This document shows positions 35,893 to 45,890 of a stretch of DNA of 64,000 nucleotides, piece by piece. This DNA comes from Paracoccus sp. UBA889 (GTDB taxonomy: Bacteria; Pseudomonadota; Alphaproteobacteria; Rhodobacterales; Rhodobacteraceae): the NCBI GenBank assembly GCA_002294185.1, contig DBFD01000046.1, forward strand, positions 62,001 to 126,000, given 5' to 3'. Each line of letters starts with the position of its first letter. Within the stretch, counting starts at the first letter, position 1. The position numbers were made by a program, and so were the translations under genes. Below the pieces are notes generated by a model, which saw only the letters and a list, made by a program, of their open reading frames with translations, had not been told where the DNA came from and made no database searches.

Positions 35893-36228
35893 ATGCGGAT
35901 CTACAAGATACTGAGGCTGGAAGAATGGGCCACGCTTAGAACGTCCGGACGCAGCGCCGGCGCTTCCGTTGATGTGTTGGATGGCTTCGTGCATTTTTCC
36001 GCTTCGGACCAGGTCAAGGCGACGCTGAATAAACATTTCCGCAAAGATAGCGAGCTGATGCTTCTGGCATGTGAATCGGATGCGATGGGCGATTGCCTGC
36101 GGTGGGAGCCTGCACGCGGCGGCGACATGTTCCCGCATCTCTACCGGGACCTGTTGTTGTCGGACGTGATCTGGACACGTCTGATCCTGCCGGGCACGGA
36201 TGGTCATGACGTCGGAATTCTGGAATGA
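35893..36228 (+). CDS. DUF952 family protein
   Basis: A 111-residue protein with I-Y-K-I at the start, G-F-V-H-F-S in the middle and F-P-H-L-Y near the end, the conserved points of DUF952. Function is unknown, although the fold resembles ADP-ribosyltransferase-like proteins. It overlaps pyrD by four bases (ATGA), so it is translated together with it. The start is supported by the domain edge, not by a strong ribosome site. Confidence 0.82.
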   Translation: MRIYKILRLEEWATLRTSGRSAGASVDVLDGFVHFSASDQVKATLNKHFRKDSELMLLACESDAMGDCLRWEPARGGDMFPHLYRDLLLSDVIWTRLILPGTDGHDVGILE

Positions 36229-37271
36229 GCATGGTCGAGAAGCTGGGTCTTGCCTTCCTGCACCGGCTGGATCCGGAACGCGCACATGACCTTTCGATCC
36301 GGGCGCTGGCGACCGGATTGGCGCCCCTGCCCGGCCGGCCTGTCACGTCGGACAGGTTGAGGCTTGAAATGGCGGGTCTGGATCTTGCCAATCCGATCGG
36401 TCTGGCGGCAGGTTTCGACAAGAATGCCCGCGCAGTGTCAGCGCTGATGAAAGCTGGTTTCGGCTTCATTGAACTTGGCGCCGCCACGCCGCGCGCGCAA
36501 CCCGGGAATCGCAGGCCGCGGCTGTTTCGCCTTGCCGAAGATCGCGCGATCATCAACCGGTTCGGGTTCAACAACGACGGCGCAGCGGCCATCGCCGCGC
36601 GACTGGAAGCCAGACCACGGGGCATTCCAGCGGGATTGAATATCGGAGCGAACAAGGACAGCACCGATCGCGCTGCGGATTTCGCAGAAGTGGTCCGCAT
36701 CGCGGGCGGGACCGCCGACTTCCTGACCGTCAATGTCTCATCGCCAAACACGGAACGTCTTCGCGAATTGCAAGGCCCCAGGGCGCTGGAGGCGTTGCTG
36801 GACGGAGTGATGCGGGCCCGCGATGCCCTGACCGTGCGACGGCCCGTCTTCGTCAAGATCGCGCCGGATCTGGATCGAACGGCGCTTTCGGACATCGCCC
36901 ACGTGGCACGGAACCTGCGGGTCGATGCGATCATCGCCACCAACACGACTCTGTCTCGCGAAGGTTTGCGCAGCCGCCAGGCCGGGGAGGCCGGCGGTTT
37001 GTCGGGAAAGCCCCTTCTCGCGCGATCGACCGAAGTCCTGGCACAGCTCTATCGGGAAACTCACCGAGAGTTGCCGCTGATCGGCGTCGGCGGCATATTT
37101 TCCGCCGACGACGCATGGGCCAAGCTGCGCGCAGGTGCAACGGCGGTGCAACTCTATTCCGCTTTGATCTTTCAGGGATTTTCTCTGGCAGGACGGATGG
37201 CAGAAGAGCTTGACCTGCGCCTGCGGCGCGAGAAGATGACACTGCCGGAACTGACCGGCAGCGGCATCTAG
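36225..37271 (+). CDS. pyrD: Dihydroorotate dehydrogenase, class 2 (quinone)
   Basis: A 348-residue membrane-associated flavoenzyme of pyrimidine synthesis. The N-terminal helix of class 2 enzymes is followed by [12 protein letters not shown], the serine-containing N-V-S-S-P-N-T, K-I-A-P-D-L and G-V-G-G-I-F-S. Electrons go to ubiquinone. It is coupled to the DUF952 gene. Its stop shares a CTAG tetranucleotide with the convergent cysE. Confidence 0.96.
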   Translation: MSMVEKLGLAFLHRLDPERAHDLSIRALATGLAPLPGRPVTSDRLRLEMAGLDLANPIGLAAGFDKNARAVSALMKAGFGFIELGAATPRAQPGNRRPRLFRLAEDRAIINRFGFNNDGAAAIAARLEARPRGIPAGLNIGANKDSTDRAADFAEVVRIAGGTADFLTVNVSSPNTERLRELQGPRALEALLDGVMRARDALTVRRPVFVKIAPDLDRTALSDIAHVARNLRVDAIIATNTTLSREGLRSRQAGEAGGLSGKPLLARSTEVLAQLYRETHRELPLIGVGGIFSADDAWAKLRAGATAVQLYSALIFQGFSLAGRMAEELDLRLRREKMTLPELTGSGI

Positions 37272-38095
37272 AAATAATCGTCAATTCCCAAAAGCTGGTT
37301 CATGCTGTGCGACGGTTCAGAACAACCCGCATCGCCCACCACGCGTGCGGGAACGCCCGCCACGGTTTTGCACGATGGGACATCGTGCAGCACGACCGAT
37401 CCCGCCGCGATCCGCGAATGATGCCCGACCTTGATGTTGCCCAGCACCTTCGCACCCGCTCCGATCATCACGCCATCGCCGATCTTGGGATGCCGGTCAC
37501 CGTCCTCCTTGCCGGTCCCACCCAAGGTGACTGAATGCAGCATGGAAACGTCGTTTCCGACGGTCGCCGTCTCGCCGATGACTATGGAATGGGCATGGTC
37601 GATCATCACCCCGGTGCCGATCCTGGCTGCTGGGTGAATATCGACACCAAAATATTCCGAGCAACGCATCTGCACGAAATAGGCCATGTCGCGCCGATCG
37701 CGCCGCCACAGCCAATGCGCCAGACGATAGGCCTGCAAGGCCTGAAAACCCTTGAAGAACAGCACCGGCTGCAAAAGGCGGTGCGTCGCAGGATCCCGAT
37801 CGTAGACAGCCAGCAGATCGGCGCGCGCGGCGTCGCCCAGTTCGGCTCCCGCGTGATAGGCCTCGTCCGCCAGTTCGCGCAGGATCTGTTCGCTCATTTC
37901 ACCCGAGGCCAGCTTGAGCGATAGCCGGTAGGCCAGCGCTGCCTCCAGACTGGAATGGTGCAACAATCCGGCATGGATCAGGGCACCCAAGAGCGGCTCG
38001 TTGCGAATGGCCGCCGAGGCTTCGTCGCGAAGCTGCGCCCAGACGGCGTCGCGATCCATGACCAGCGTGTTGCTGGATTTGTTTTGCACATTCAT
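37268..38095 (-). CDS. cysE: Serine O-acetyltransferase
   Basis: A 275-residue CysE with the alpha-helical N-terminal domain and hexapeptide left-handed beta helix: [23 protein letters not shown], and [16 protein letters not shown]. It makes O-acetylserine for cysteine synthesis. The gene lies immediately downstream of the GTA cluster in the same direction, 80 bases past the DUF2793 stop, so read-through from the GTA operon could reach it. Confidence 0.96.
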   Translation of the reverse strand: MNVQNKSSNTLVMDRDAVWAQLRDEASAAIRNEPLLGALIHAGLLHHSSLEAALAYRLSLKLASGEMSEQILRELADEAYHAGAELGDAARADLLAVYDRDPATHRLLQPVLFFKGFQALQAYRLAHWLWRRDRRDMAYFVQMRCSEYFGVDIHPAARIGTGVMIDHAHSIVIGETATVGNDVSMLHSVTLGGTGKEDGDRHPKIGDGVMIGAGAKVLGNIKVGHHSRIAAGSVVLHDVPSCKTVAGVPARVVGDAGCSEPSHSMNQLLGIDDYF

Positions 38096-38175
38096 CGGCT
38101 CGGTCCGCGCTTGCTGTTCCTCACCTTCTTAGCCCAGATGGAAACGCGGGAAAAGCGCGCGGGACCTCCATCACG

Positions 38176-38889
38176 TCAAAACGGCAGCCGCAGTTCCAGC
38201 CAGTGAACCGACAGCCTGACCGCACCCCCGCTGAAATTACCGCCCTCGGCCGTCATCACCATCGTCTCGGGGCTGTAATATGCCGTGGGCGTGCCCAGCA
38301 GACCGCGTGCCCATGACCCGGCCGATGTGCCAAGCCCCTGCCCAAAGCGATTCGTCGCGCCGCCATGGCCCAGACGCCAGGAAGTCAGGCCACCTGTCAG
38401 GGTCTCCGTGACCCGCGCGACCGCTCCGATGACCGATACATTCGCGGGGATCGCAAGGCCGGTGTCGAAATCCGCGCCCGTACCGACCATCACCTCGGCC
38501 TCGGCGAAGCCGGCGACCAGCCCGGACCCGAAAACTCCCAGCGACAGGGCTCCAAGGGCCCAACCCCGACCATCATGGATCGCCTCGCAGCCCCGATCCG
38601 CGACGAAAGCCCGCATCCCTGCCGACGGCGCGACGAACATCCACCCGCCGTTCGAGCCAAGCGCGATCAATCCATCCTTGCCGGCCCAGGCGCCCTGCGC
38701 CGCGAGAGGCACACCCCAGCACTGCCCGTCGATCACGGTAGCCGGAGGCAACAAGGTGCTGACACTTTGCAAAACCAGGTTCACCAGACCGTCGAGTCGC
38801 ATCAGTGCCTCGTTGACGGTCACATGCTTCTGCGCCTGGGAGGGTTGCAGCAAGGGCATCGCCAGTCGCATCGTTTCACTGGTCACCAT
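38176..38889 (-). CDS. DUF2793 protein, last gene of the GTA cluster
   Basis: A 237-residue protein whose N-terminus M-P-L-L-Q-P-S-Q-A-Q-K-H-V-T-V-N-E-A is the DUF2793 hallmark, often found in phage tail-tip proteins. The C-terminal half is Gly/Thr/Ala-rich with beta-type alternation, as in fibre or receptor-binding tips. It overlaps the end of g15 by 14 bases, so it belongs to the same message. A fibre or adhesion role for the particle is my inference. The ATG at 38889 is chosen because a further upstream ATG would overlap g15 by more. Confidence 0.78.
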   Translation of the reverse strand: MVTSETMRLAMPLLQPSQAQKHVTVNEALMRLDGLVNLVLQSVSTLLPPATVIDGQCWGVPLAAQGAWAGKDGLIALGSNGGWMFVAPSAGMRAFVADRGCEAIHDGRGWALGALSLGVFGSGLVAGFAEAEVMVGTGADFDTGLAIPANVSVIGAVARVTETLTGGLTSWRLGHGGATNRFGQGLGTSAGSWARGLLGTPTAYYSPETMVMTAEGGNFSGGAVRLSVHWLELRLPF

Positions 38890-41800
38890 CGAAAGTTCTC
38901 CTGAGATAGGGGCCGGCACCAAAAAGGTCCGACAATTGCGCTACGGCGACCGTGAAACCGCCGTTCTGCGCGGCTTCGGAAAAGACCGCTTCGGGGATCA
39001 GGTATTCGGGCCGGTCGAGATCGATCTGGTGGATCACGATATCGTCCTTCGTGATGCGCAGACGATACGATTCGAGGCTTTCGCCCAACGGGACATCCGT
39101 TCCGTCCCAGCTATCGCCATCGACCCGCGTGCGCCGCACCCATGACAGTTGGCGACCCTCGGCTCGCATGTGGCAAGGTGCATAGGGCCGCAGTCCGACA
39201 CCCTTGACCTCCGTGGTCAGAAGCCGGTAGCTGGCATCATCGGGTGCCCGCAATGCTGGACCGATACGCCAAAACCTCTCTTGTCCGCGCGCCGAGGGCG
39301 GAAGCGCGACCTGACGCGGCGCCCCATCCATGATCACGACAAGACTGCCCTCGGGCCAGCTTGCCGGCATGATCGCATCTGTTCCGGCTTGGCCGCGCAA
39401 CCGTTCGCTGATTTCCCAGATCCCATCGCCAACGGGCGCGGCCTTGCGAAATTGCAAGACCTCCCACCTGTCGGTCGAGCCATCGCCGATCGCAAGAACG
39501 TTGGCTCCCGACAGAAGGGCTTTCTCGGTCACGGAACGCAGCGTGTCCGCCTTCAATCGCAAGCGTAGCGGCGCGCCCCGGTCGATCACACCGGGCCGGG
39601 CTCGTTGCAATGTACCAAGCGTCCGCCCGATGACCGCCTTGCGCGGCAAGGTCAGGTTCAGGTCGAACCCGCCCTCCTCTTCGACCGACATGTAGGCCGC
39701 AACCGTGCCTGGCCAAGGTCGCGCGGACGCGGCCAGATACGGTGCATGGGGCGTCTCGTCACCACGCAAGAGCGGCAGATCCAAGAAAACCGGAAAGACC
39801 GGAATCGGCGGCACATAGCGCCGTATGGCATGGTCATCTTCGCTGGAAAGGGCAGGCCGATATACGCTGGGCTCGACCCTCACGGCATCAAAGGTAATCG
39901 CCCCTGCCCTCTCGACCCGGTCAATCCGCCAACGCCGCATCTCTGCCACATTCGATCTCATCAGGATCACATCACCGGGCCCCAGATCCGCCTTCGACGG
40001 CGCCAGCGCGAAGCGCGCCGTATCTCGCCCGATTTCCGCCTCGGCCAGCCATCGCTCGGCAATGGCGCGACCCTCGCCGCGGGTCATCGCCATGGTGAAT
40101 TCGCTGTCGGTCACGGTTTCGGCGTCGCCGTCGGGCAGACTCGTCTCGGCAGTCGCCGTGGCGTAGTCGGTTCCGGCCTCGACATGCGTCAGGCGAAGCC
40201 GCCCGGCAACCTGAGGTGCCGCTGCCCGCGTCGTCTCGAAATCCGCGACATCCTCCGCCACTGCCAGGTCCTCTGGCCCGAGCGCGGCCCGGGCCAGCCC
40301 GTCTCGACGTCGAAAGCCCAGCATACCGTCACGCTCCAGCGCGTCAAAGCCGTGCGCAAGCATCAGCGGCTGCAATGCGGCCCGGCCGGTTTCGCCGCCC
40401 AAGACCGAAAAGCCGCGCACCACACCAAACAGCCCGCTTGTATCGAAGGCTTCCACGCCAGCCTCGCGGCAAATGTCGCCCACAACGGCTTCCAGCGCCA
40501 CCGCTCCCGCGCGGCCGTTCAGCCAGTGTCCACGTTCCCAGGCCGGCCCGTCCGACCAAAGATCGTCCCGGCCCGGAAAGGCTGGATAGGGCCGGGCGTC
40601 CCAGCACCAGACATGCGCCCGATCCAGATCCAGCATTATGCCCCCATCCTGCCGTTCAGGATTGTTGCCAGGCTTTGACCAATAAGACCTTACCGCCGCC
40701 AGATAAGCCGCCTGGATCGCATCATCGCGCCGCCCGTCGGAATAATAAGGCAACGTGCTCTCAGAACTCATCGCATCAAGAAACTTGTTCGGCTGGTTCG
40801 TCGCTTTGTCCAATGCAGCGCAGCCGTATTCGGTGAACCAGATCGGCTTCGATCCCGGAACCCAGTTCGTCGCCTGCCTTGAACGCACACCGTCCGGCCG
40901 ATCGAAATGCAAATTCTGCCACCAGCTACGCAGATCCTTGTAGCGCCAGACCCAGGCTTCGTCATATTGTCCGTCGGTAATCGGCGTGCGGATTTGTGCA
41001 TCGCGATCGGCCTCACTGGCGTAATACCAGTCATATCCCTCGCCGCCGCAAACATTTGCTTCCAGATACTCAGGGTTGCCGATGCGGCCCCAATGCGCGT
41101 CCAGATGATCCTCGCCGTCGCGCCAATCACTGAGGGGCATGTAGTTGTCGATACCGATAAAGTCGATATTGTCATCGGCCCACAGCGGATCGAGATGGAA
41201 GAACAGCTCGCCGTTGCCGGGATGATGGCCAAAATATTCCGACCAATCCGCAGCATAACCGATCTTCACATCGGGCCCCAAGATTTGACGCACATCAGCC
41301 GCGAGACGTCGCAATTGCGCGACCGCGGGATAGATGTTCTGCGGTCCCCGGATCTGAGTCATTCCGATCATTTCGGAACCGATCAGAAAGGCGTCGATCC
41401 CGCCGGCAGCCGCACAGAGATGCGCGTAATGCAGTATGAACCGGCGGTAGGACCATTCGGCCGGACCGTGGTAGGTAATCTTCTGCCCGTCTGCGGTAAA
41501 ATCGGCCCCGTCGGCTTGACCAAAGAAGGTCGCGACTTCATCGACTGCCGCTTCGGTCGAATCCGTCGTGTCGGCCCGTCCCGGTGCGATCGATGTGGTG
41601 ATCCGCCCGCGCCACGGCATGACCGGTTGCTCAACCGCGCCATGGGGGTCGGGCAGTTCGTTTCCGCCAAGCTGCTCCATCAGGATGAACGGATAGAAGA
41701 CCGCCTTTCTTCCGGAATTCTCTATGGCCACCAGCGCCTCGGTCACAGATTGATCCGACGGAGTGCCGCCATAGATCGGCCGACCGTCGACTTGCGCGAC

Positions 41801-42763
41801 CTCGGCTGCCGATGTCCTGTCGATTCCGCCGGCACGCCAAGGCATCTCGGACCCGTCAATCTCGCGCTGCTCGACCTTAGGCTGAATCTTGCAGCGGTCG
41901 ATCCGCAGGTCGTTTCCGAACCATGAAACAACAAGCGAGACCGAACCGACCTTCGGCAATTCCCGGCCCAGAATATCCATCGAGACACTGAAATCAGTGC
42001 CCCCCATGGGCGTGTTCGTATTGACCGAACGAACCTCGCCCAGCCCCAGATCCTGCGTAACGTGACTTGTCGCCAAAGAATATTCGCCGGTTCCCGGTAT
42101 CAGGGCGACAGCCCGGACGTCGCGGCAAAGACCCGAGCCGTCCTGCGCCGCGCAGGTCACCTCGAAGCTCAGCTGCGGCATTCTGTTGCCCCAGCGTTCC
42201 AGGACCAGATCTTCCAGAACCACATAGGCCACGCCGCGATAGGCCGGCGTGTCCGCGCCTTCATGTGCCTCGATCGCCGGATCGGGCATCTGCGTTTCGC
42301 TGCCGCGATAGACCCGCATGTTCAGATCCGAAGCCGCAATTTCTTCTCCATCGGCCCAGACCCGGCCGACGCCCAGGATCCGCCCCTCGCACAGGGCCAG
42401 AGCGACAGAAAGCCGATAGCTGATCTGCGTGACCTTTGCCTGCGGCGCGCCTTTGCCCCCGCCTGCGCTTTCCGTCGTGCTGATCTCATCCAGCGGCGAC
42501 GCCCATATGACATGACCAGGCACCCGCATCTGGCCCCAGATCCGCGGGATCGGTGCGCCCTCGCCCGCAGTCTGCAATCGCAGCCGGTCGATCCGACCCG
42601 TTTCAACTGCTTTCGAGCCACCGCCCAGCAGGCGCTGGTCCAGGGCGCGGCCAACCGTCGCTCCGATCGCCCGGCCGACCACGGCGCCCGACATGCCCAG
42701 AAACGCGCCGCCGAACCCGCCGCCGATGGATGCACCCACTGCGGACAGCACAATCGTGGCCAT
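38876..42763 (-). CDS. GTA gp15: large baseplate/host-contact protein
   Basis: At 1295 residues this is the largest protein of the particle. It starts with a Gly/Ala-rich membrane-like helix, then a GTA TIM-barrel-like glycosidase domain at about residues 430-720 (A-G-G-I-D-A-F-L-I-G-S-E-M, G-Y-A-A-D-W-S-E-Y, F-I-G-I-D-N-Y, W-F-T-E-Y-G-C), then a phage-tail_3-type region. In the RcGTA particle this protein forms the central tail tip. An AAGGAGG site lies before the ATG. Base composition looks somewhat lower in GC than in the window's left end. Confidence 0.93.
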   Translation of the reverse strand: MATIVLSAVGASIGGGFGGAFLGMSGAVVGRAIGATVGRALDQRLLGGGSKAVETGRIDRLRLQTAGEGAPIPRIWGQMRVPGHVIWASPLDEISTTESAGGGKGAPQAKVTQISYRLSVALALCEGRILGVGRVWADGEEIAASDLNMRVYRGSETQMPDPAIEAHEGADTPAYRGVAYVVLEDLVLERWGNRMPQLSFEVTCAAQDGSGLCRDVRAVALIPGTGEYSLATSHVTQDLGLGEVRSVNTNTPMGGTDFSVSMDILGRELPKVGSVSLVVSWFGNDLRIDRCKIQPKVEQREIDGSEMPWRAGGIDRTSAAEVAQVDGRPIYGGTPSDQSVTEALVAIENSGRKAVFYPFILMEQLGGNELPDPHGAVEQPVMPWRGRITTSIAPGRADTTDSTEAAVDEVATFFGQADGADFTADGQKITYHGPAEWSYRRFILHYAHLCAAAGGIDAFLIGSEMIGMTQIRGPQNIYPAVAQLRRLAADVRQILGPDVKIGYAADWSEYFGHHPGNGELFFHLDPLWADDNIDFIGIDNYMPLSDWRDGEDHLDAHWGRIGNPEYLEANVCGGEGYDWYYASEADRDAQIRTPITDGQYDEAWVWRYKDLRSWWQNLHFDRPDGVRSRQATNWVPGSKPIWFTEYGCAALDKATNQPNKFLDAMSSESTLPYYSDGRRDDAIQAAYLAAVRSYWSKPGNNPERQDGGIMLDLDRAHVWCWDARPYPAFPGRDDLWSDGPAWERGHWLNGRAGAVALEAVVGDICREAGVEAFDTSGLFGVVRGFSVLGGETGRAALQPLMLAHGFDALERDGMLGFRRRDGLARAALGPEDLAVAEDVADFETTRAAAPQVAGRLRLTHVEAGTDYATATAETSLPDGDAETVTDSEFTMAMTRGEGRAIAERWLAEAEIGRDTARFALAPSKADLGPGDVILMRSNVAEMRRWRIDRVERAGAITFDAVRVEPSVYRPALSSEDDHAIRRYVPPIPVFPVFLDLPLLRGDETPHAPYLAASARPWPGTVAAYMSVEEEGGFDLNLTLPRKAVIGRTLGTLQRARPGVIDRGAPLRLRLKADTLRSVTEKALLSGANVLAIGDGSTDRWEVLQFRKAAPVGDGIWEISERLRGQAGTDAIMPASWPEGSLVVIMDGAPRQVALPPSARGQERFWRIGPALRAPDDASYRLLTTEVKGVGLRPYAPCHMRAEGRQLSWVRRTRVDGDSWDGTDVPLGESLESYRLRITKDDIVIHQIDLDRPEYLIPEAVFSEAAQNGGFTVAVAQLSDLFGAGPYLRRTFDGDQ

Positions 42764-42785
42764 CGCGGCCTCCTTAAGTCAAAGA

Positions 42786-43214
42786 TCAGGGAAAGCGGAA
42801 CCGGGCTGCGATCCGGTTTCGCCAAGGGGCGGTCAACGGACTGTCGATCACCCCATGATGGGTATAGGCATGAATAAATCGCGGCGCGTCGCCGGCAGCC
42901 GAGACGATGCCTAGATGTTTGGCGACAGCGCCCGCCCGCATGCGGAACAGCAGCACCTGACCTGGCGCCAGCGCCGCTGCCCGTTCAACCGCCAGCATGT
43001 GCCTCATGGCACCATCCATCAGCAGTTCATGGCTGCCGAACTCGCCCCAGTCGGGCGTATAATCGGGTGCGGCCTCTGGCTCTTCGCCGTAGAGTTCACG
43101 CCAGATGCCGCGGATCAGGCCAAGGCAGTCCGACGCGACGCCCTTCTGGCTGGCCTGATGGATATAGGGTGTTCCCAGCCAGTCGCGTGCGACGGAAACG
43201 GCTCTATCGGTCAT
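42786..43214 (-). CDS. GTA gp14: NlpC/P60 cell-wall peptidase
   Basis: A 142-residue NlpC/P60 protein of the phage subfamily. The catalytic cysteine is in A-S-D-C-L-G-L (Cys30) and the histidine in A-K-H-L-G-I-V (His100). It probably opens recipient peptidoglycan during DNA injection. The start overlaps the stop of g13 by four bases. Confidence 0.92.
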   Translation of the reverse strand: MTDRAVSVARDWLGTPYIHQASQKGVASDCLGLIRGIWRELYGEEPEAAPDYTPDWGEFGSHELLMDGAMRHMLAVERAAALAPGQVLLFRMRAGAVAKHLGIVSAAGDAPRFIHAYTHHGVIDSPLTAPWRNRIAARFRFP

Positions 43215-44041
43215 GACCGCCCTGCCGTCCCGGGCGCAATCAGCCAGTCCTCGGTCGGCAGATGCGGAAAACCACGGAAATTGACAAAATTGCGGAACTT
43301 CAGTCGGCAGGTCTGGGCGCGTTTGTCACACCCGGCGACCAGCCGAACGCGATCCCCGACGGCAGGGGTCATTCCGAATGCCTTCCACAACCCGATCTCG
43401 CGACGCGCTCCGGGCAGTGCCAGATCGTTCTTGATCGCAGCCGAAAGCCCTTCCGCCCGCCCCGTGAGAACCTCGATCCTGCCGCGCTCGAACCATCCCG
43501 CGTCAAATGCCGGAAACGCCGCGAAACGAAGGATGTGGTCGTCGTCTAGCGCCTCGATCGCGCGCTCGGTCCACAAGGTATCGTCAGTCAGGTCGATCTT
43601 GCAGAACTTGTCTCCCAGCCGGGCGGAGCAGCGCGGATGAAACACACGGCCCCGCGCCTGGTTCAGCGGCTCTGCCAAGCCGCGCAACTCGGCGCGGAAG
43701 GCCCCGCCCGAACGCGACACCTCGCCCAGACTGCCGGCAAAGACCAGCCGTCGCTTCGAGACATCGCGCCAATCGACCTCCCACATGCTGAGACCGGCTT
43801 CATCCCAGCGTCCGGCCAGAATGTCCCCTTCGGTGATCGCCTCATCCGACAGGGCTCCTTCTGCTTCGGAATTGTCCACCGACAGTCCCGAAGCCTGAAC
43901 CAAAGCGCGTGCAGTCATTCCATGGTCGGGACGAAAGCGCAGGCCATCGAATGACAAATCGCGGTCGTGATCGGTAAAGCCCACTCGCAGGCCGTCTCGG
44001 CGTCGGATCAACCACGCACGCGCGATGGTGGTGCTGGTCAT
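43211..44041 (-). CDS. GTA gp13: DUF2163 baseplate hub protein
   Basis: A 276-residue protein with the DUF2163 N-terminal part (A-W-L-I-R-R-R-D-G, G-F-T-D-H-D-R) and a phage_BR0599-type C-terminus containing several cysteines (H-P-R-C-S-A, K-F-C-K-I-D, G-C-D-K-R-A-Q-T-C). In RcGTA this is the hub, with an iron-sulfur cluster reported in the structure; the cysteines seen here could serve that. It is coupled to both neighbours by ATGA overlaps. Confidence 0.9.
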   Translation of the reverse strand: MTSTTIARAWLIRRRDGLRVGFTDHDRDLSFDGLRFRPDHGMTARALVQASGLSVDNSEAEGALSDEAITEGDILAGRWDEAGLSMWEVDWRDVSKRRLVFAGSLGEVSRSGGAFRAELRGLAEPLNQARGRVFHPRCSARLGDKFCKIDLTDDTLWTERAIEALDDDHILRFAAFPAFDAGWFERGRIEVLTGRAEGLSAAIKNDLALPGARREIGLWKAFGMTPAVGDRVRLVAGCDKRAQTCRLKFRNFVNFRGFPHLPTEDWLIAPGTAGRS

Positions 44042-44670
44042 ACGCGAACCTCCACGACCGGAATCTGCGGCATCTCGCCCGCCTGAAAGGAAGAAACCGA
44101 TACCGCGATCCGATCGGTATCAAACCGGACAGGGACGTCGAATTCATATCCCGCCGAGATCGTCGCGCCGGGTTCGGGTGCGGCGCTGAAGGTGATCTGG
44201 CCCGTCTGATGATCTACTGTGAAATGCGTGTCCGGAAACAGTTCACTTCCCCCCACACCGGCGCGGACGCTGTCTTTCACCGGCTTGTTGATGGGACGCT
44301 GATAGCGGGCCGGCCCTGATGCATAGGCCTTGGTCAGTTGAAAGGTCACGCTGACGCCGTCACCCACGGCGATTTCCTGATCGTCGAAGGCCGGATCGCG
44401 TGACGGCAGACAGCTTTTGTAGTCCGACCAATCCTTCCAGCGGAAGCCGTGCAATTGCCCCGCCCTCGCCTCGAAGAACGCGACCAGCGCCGACAGATCG
44501 TCCAGCGAACGCAAACCCATTCCGGCATCATAGCGCCTGCGCGCGTCGGCCCAAGGTGTATTGCGTTCCTCAAATCCGCTGGACAACGCGACGATTTCCG
44601 TCCTGCGCTCTGGTCCACCGATCGAGCCGAAGGACAGGCTTGCAGGAAACCTCACCTCGTGAAATGCCAT
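44038..44670 (-). CDS. GTA gp12: DUF2460 distal tail protein
   Basis: A 210-residue protein that begins M-A-F-H-E-V-R-F-P with the conserved R-R-Y-D-A-G and G-F-R-W-K-D-W-S-D-Y motifs of DUF2460, the distal tail protein that joins tube and hub. Start 44670 has GGAGGCGAGG upstream; longer in-frame ATGs are not supported. The stop overlaps g13 by four bases. Confidence 0.92.
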   Translation of the reverse strand: MAFHEVRFPASLSFGSIGGPERRTEIVALSSGFEERNTPWADARRRYDAGMGLRSLDDLSALVAFFEARAGQLHGFRWKDWSDYKSCLPSRDPAFDDQEIAVGDGVSVTFQLTKAYASGPARYQRPINKPVKDSVRAGVGGSELFPDTHFTVDHQTGQITFSAAPEPGATISAGYEFDVPVRFDTDRIAVSVSSFQAGEMPQIPVVEVRV

Positions 44671-44683
44671 CCTCGCCTCCTGC

Positions 44684-45358
44684 TCAGGAATTTCGTTCGC
44701 CGCGCGCCAGGGCGCGGCCAAGCTGTGCCGCGATCTGCGATTGGCTGCGCTTGAAGCCGGCGACATCCGGCGTCGTGACATTGACCGTGACGTTCACTGC
44801 CCTGCCGCCGCTTCCGCCTGCGGCGACACCCAGTCTGCCATCGGCACCGCGTCGCAGCGGCATGATCGCCTCGGGGCCGGCTTCGCCCATCAGTCCCGTC
44901 GCGCCACGCATCGGGAACCGGGTCGGTTCCGAGACGACCCCGCCCTTGGCGAAGGGCATCACCCTGCCCTGCACGAATGCACCGCCCTGGGCGAATGGCA
45001 TTGCGCCCGATACCATTCCGGCCATGCCGTTCGCCACCGATCCGGCCAATGCGCTCTCGACCGGCTTCATCGCGATCGAGAAGACGGTATCTGCGATCGT
45101 CCGCCCGATCCCCTTCAGTGCCTCGGACAACTTGTCGCCGTCAAAGATCAACCCGTCGAAGGCGCGGCGCAATCCGCTTTCGATCCCGGAACTCAGCGTT
45201 CCGACCTCGCGCGACGTGAACGACATCGACTGACGCAGCCGCGCCAATTCCGCCTCGAACTCGGCCGTCATCCGGCTCGTCTGTCCCATATTCTCGTCAA
45301 GCTGGTCCAGACCGGACCCGAAACCATCCTTGTTCGCCATCCTCTGATCCCCGATCAT
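44684..45358 (-). CDS. GTA gp11: short tail tape measure protein
   Basis: A 224-residue protein with an N-terminal helical part, a hydrophobic Ala/Gly/Met middle (A-N-G-M-A-G-M-V-S-G-A) and A-Q-G-G-A-F / G-L-M-G-E-A-G-P-E-A-I-M-P-L, typical of lambda-type tape measure C-termini. It sets the tail length; the small size predicts a short tail. Two starts fit: 45358, coupled by ATGA to g10.1, and 45340, which has GGGGA at proper distance. Confidence 0.9.
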   Translation of the reverse strand: MIGDQRMANKDGFGSGLDQLDENMGQTSRMTAEFEAELARLRQSMSFTSREVGTLSSGIESGLRRAFDGLIFDGDKLSEALKGIGRTIADTVFSIAMKPVESALAGSVANGMAGMVSGAMPFAQGGAFVQGRVMPFAKGGVVSEPTRFPMRGATGLMGEAGPEAIMPLRRGADGRLGVAAGGSGGRAVNVTVNVTTPDVAGFKRSQSQIAAQLGRALARGERNS

Positions 45359-45576
45359 GCATTCCCGTCATCAGGCGCCGCGTCCCGGTCGGGATATCGC
45401 GCCGCCAGTTCGGCCAGTCTGCCCCGCGTCATTGCAGGGCGGCCTGCTTCGATGCCCAGCATCAGCGCCAGCTCCGCCGGGGTCAGCGTCCAGAACTGGT
45501 CCGGCCTCAGGCCCAGCCCATGCAGGCCGGCGCGCATCAGTCCCGGCCAATCCAGTCCCTTGTCGGCCTCGCTCAT
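45355..45576 (-). CDS. GTA gp10.1: small tail assembly chaperone (TIGR02216/rcc01693-like)
   Basis: A 73-residue protein containing L-M-R-A-G-L-H-G-L-G-L-R-P-D-Q-F-W-x-L-T-P-A-E-L, the signature of the small GTA protein between g10 and g11. The start at 45576 overlaps the g10 stop (ATGA). The pair g10/g10.1 is placed where phages encode tail assembly chaperones, often with a frameshift; here they are separate coupled frames. Confidence 0.88.
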   Translation of the reverse strand: MSEADKGLDWPGLMRAGLHGLGLRPDQFWTLTPAELALMLGIEAGRPAMTRGRLAELAARYPDRDAAPDDGNA

Positions 45577-45890
45577 GCCGCGATCCGAAAAGCCCGCGCC
45601 AGCAATTCTGCCGCCGCGCGGCCGGCCCCCACCGGGCCGCCATCGATCTCGACCGACAGCAGGTCTTCGGCGCGACCCTGCCAACCTCCGCCGCGCAGGC
45701 CGGCGACAAGCACGGCCAACACATCGCGGCTGCTGAAGCGCCCGGCCTCGAACCGCCCGGCAAGATCCATCAACGAGGCCGCGCCCAACTGATGTTCCAG
45801 CTCTGCCAAGGCTCCCAGGGTCAGCCGTGCGACATGCGCGCGGCCGTCCAGAACCACCTCGACCTCGCCCCGCATCGGGTTCACCATCAC
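45573..45890 (-). CDS. GTA gp10: tail assembly chaperone-like protein
   Basis: A 105-residue protein with N-P-M-R-G-E-V near the N-terminus and L-T-L-G-A-L-A-E-L-E, matching the GTA gp10 family (PF11836). It probably assists folding of the tape measure protein. It starts inside the g9 stop and ends inside the g10.1 start. Confidence 0.88.
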   Translation of the reverse strand: MMVNPMRGEVEVVLDGRAHVARLTLGALAELEHQLGAASLMDLAGRFEAGRFSSRDVLAVLVAGLRGGGWQGRAEDLLSVEIDGGPVGAGRAAAELLARAFRIAA

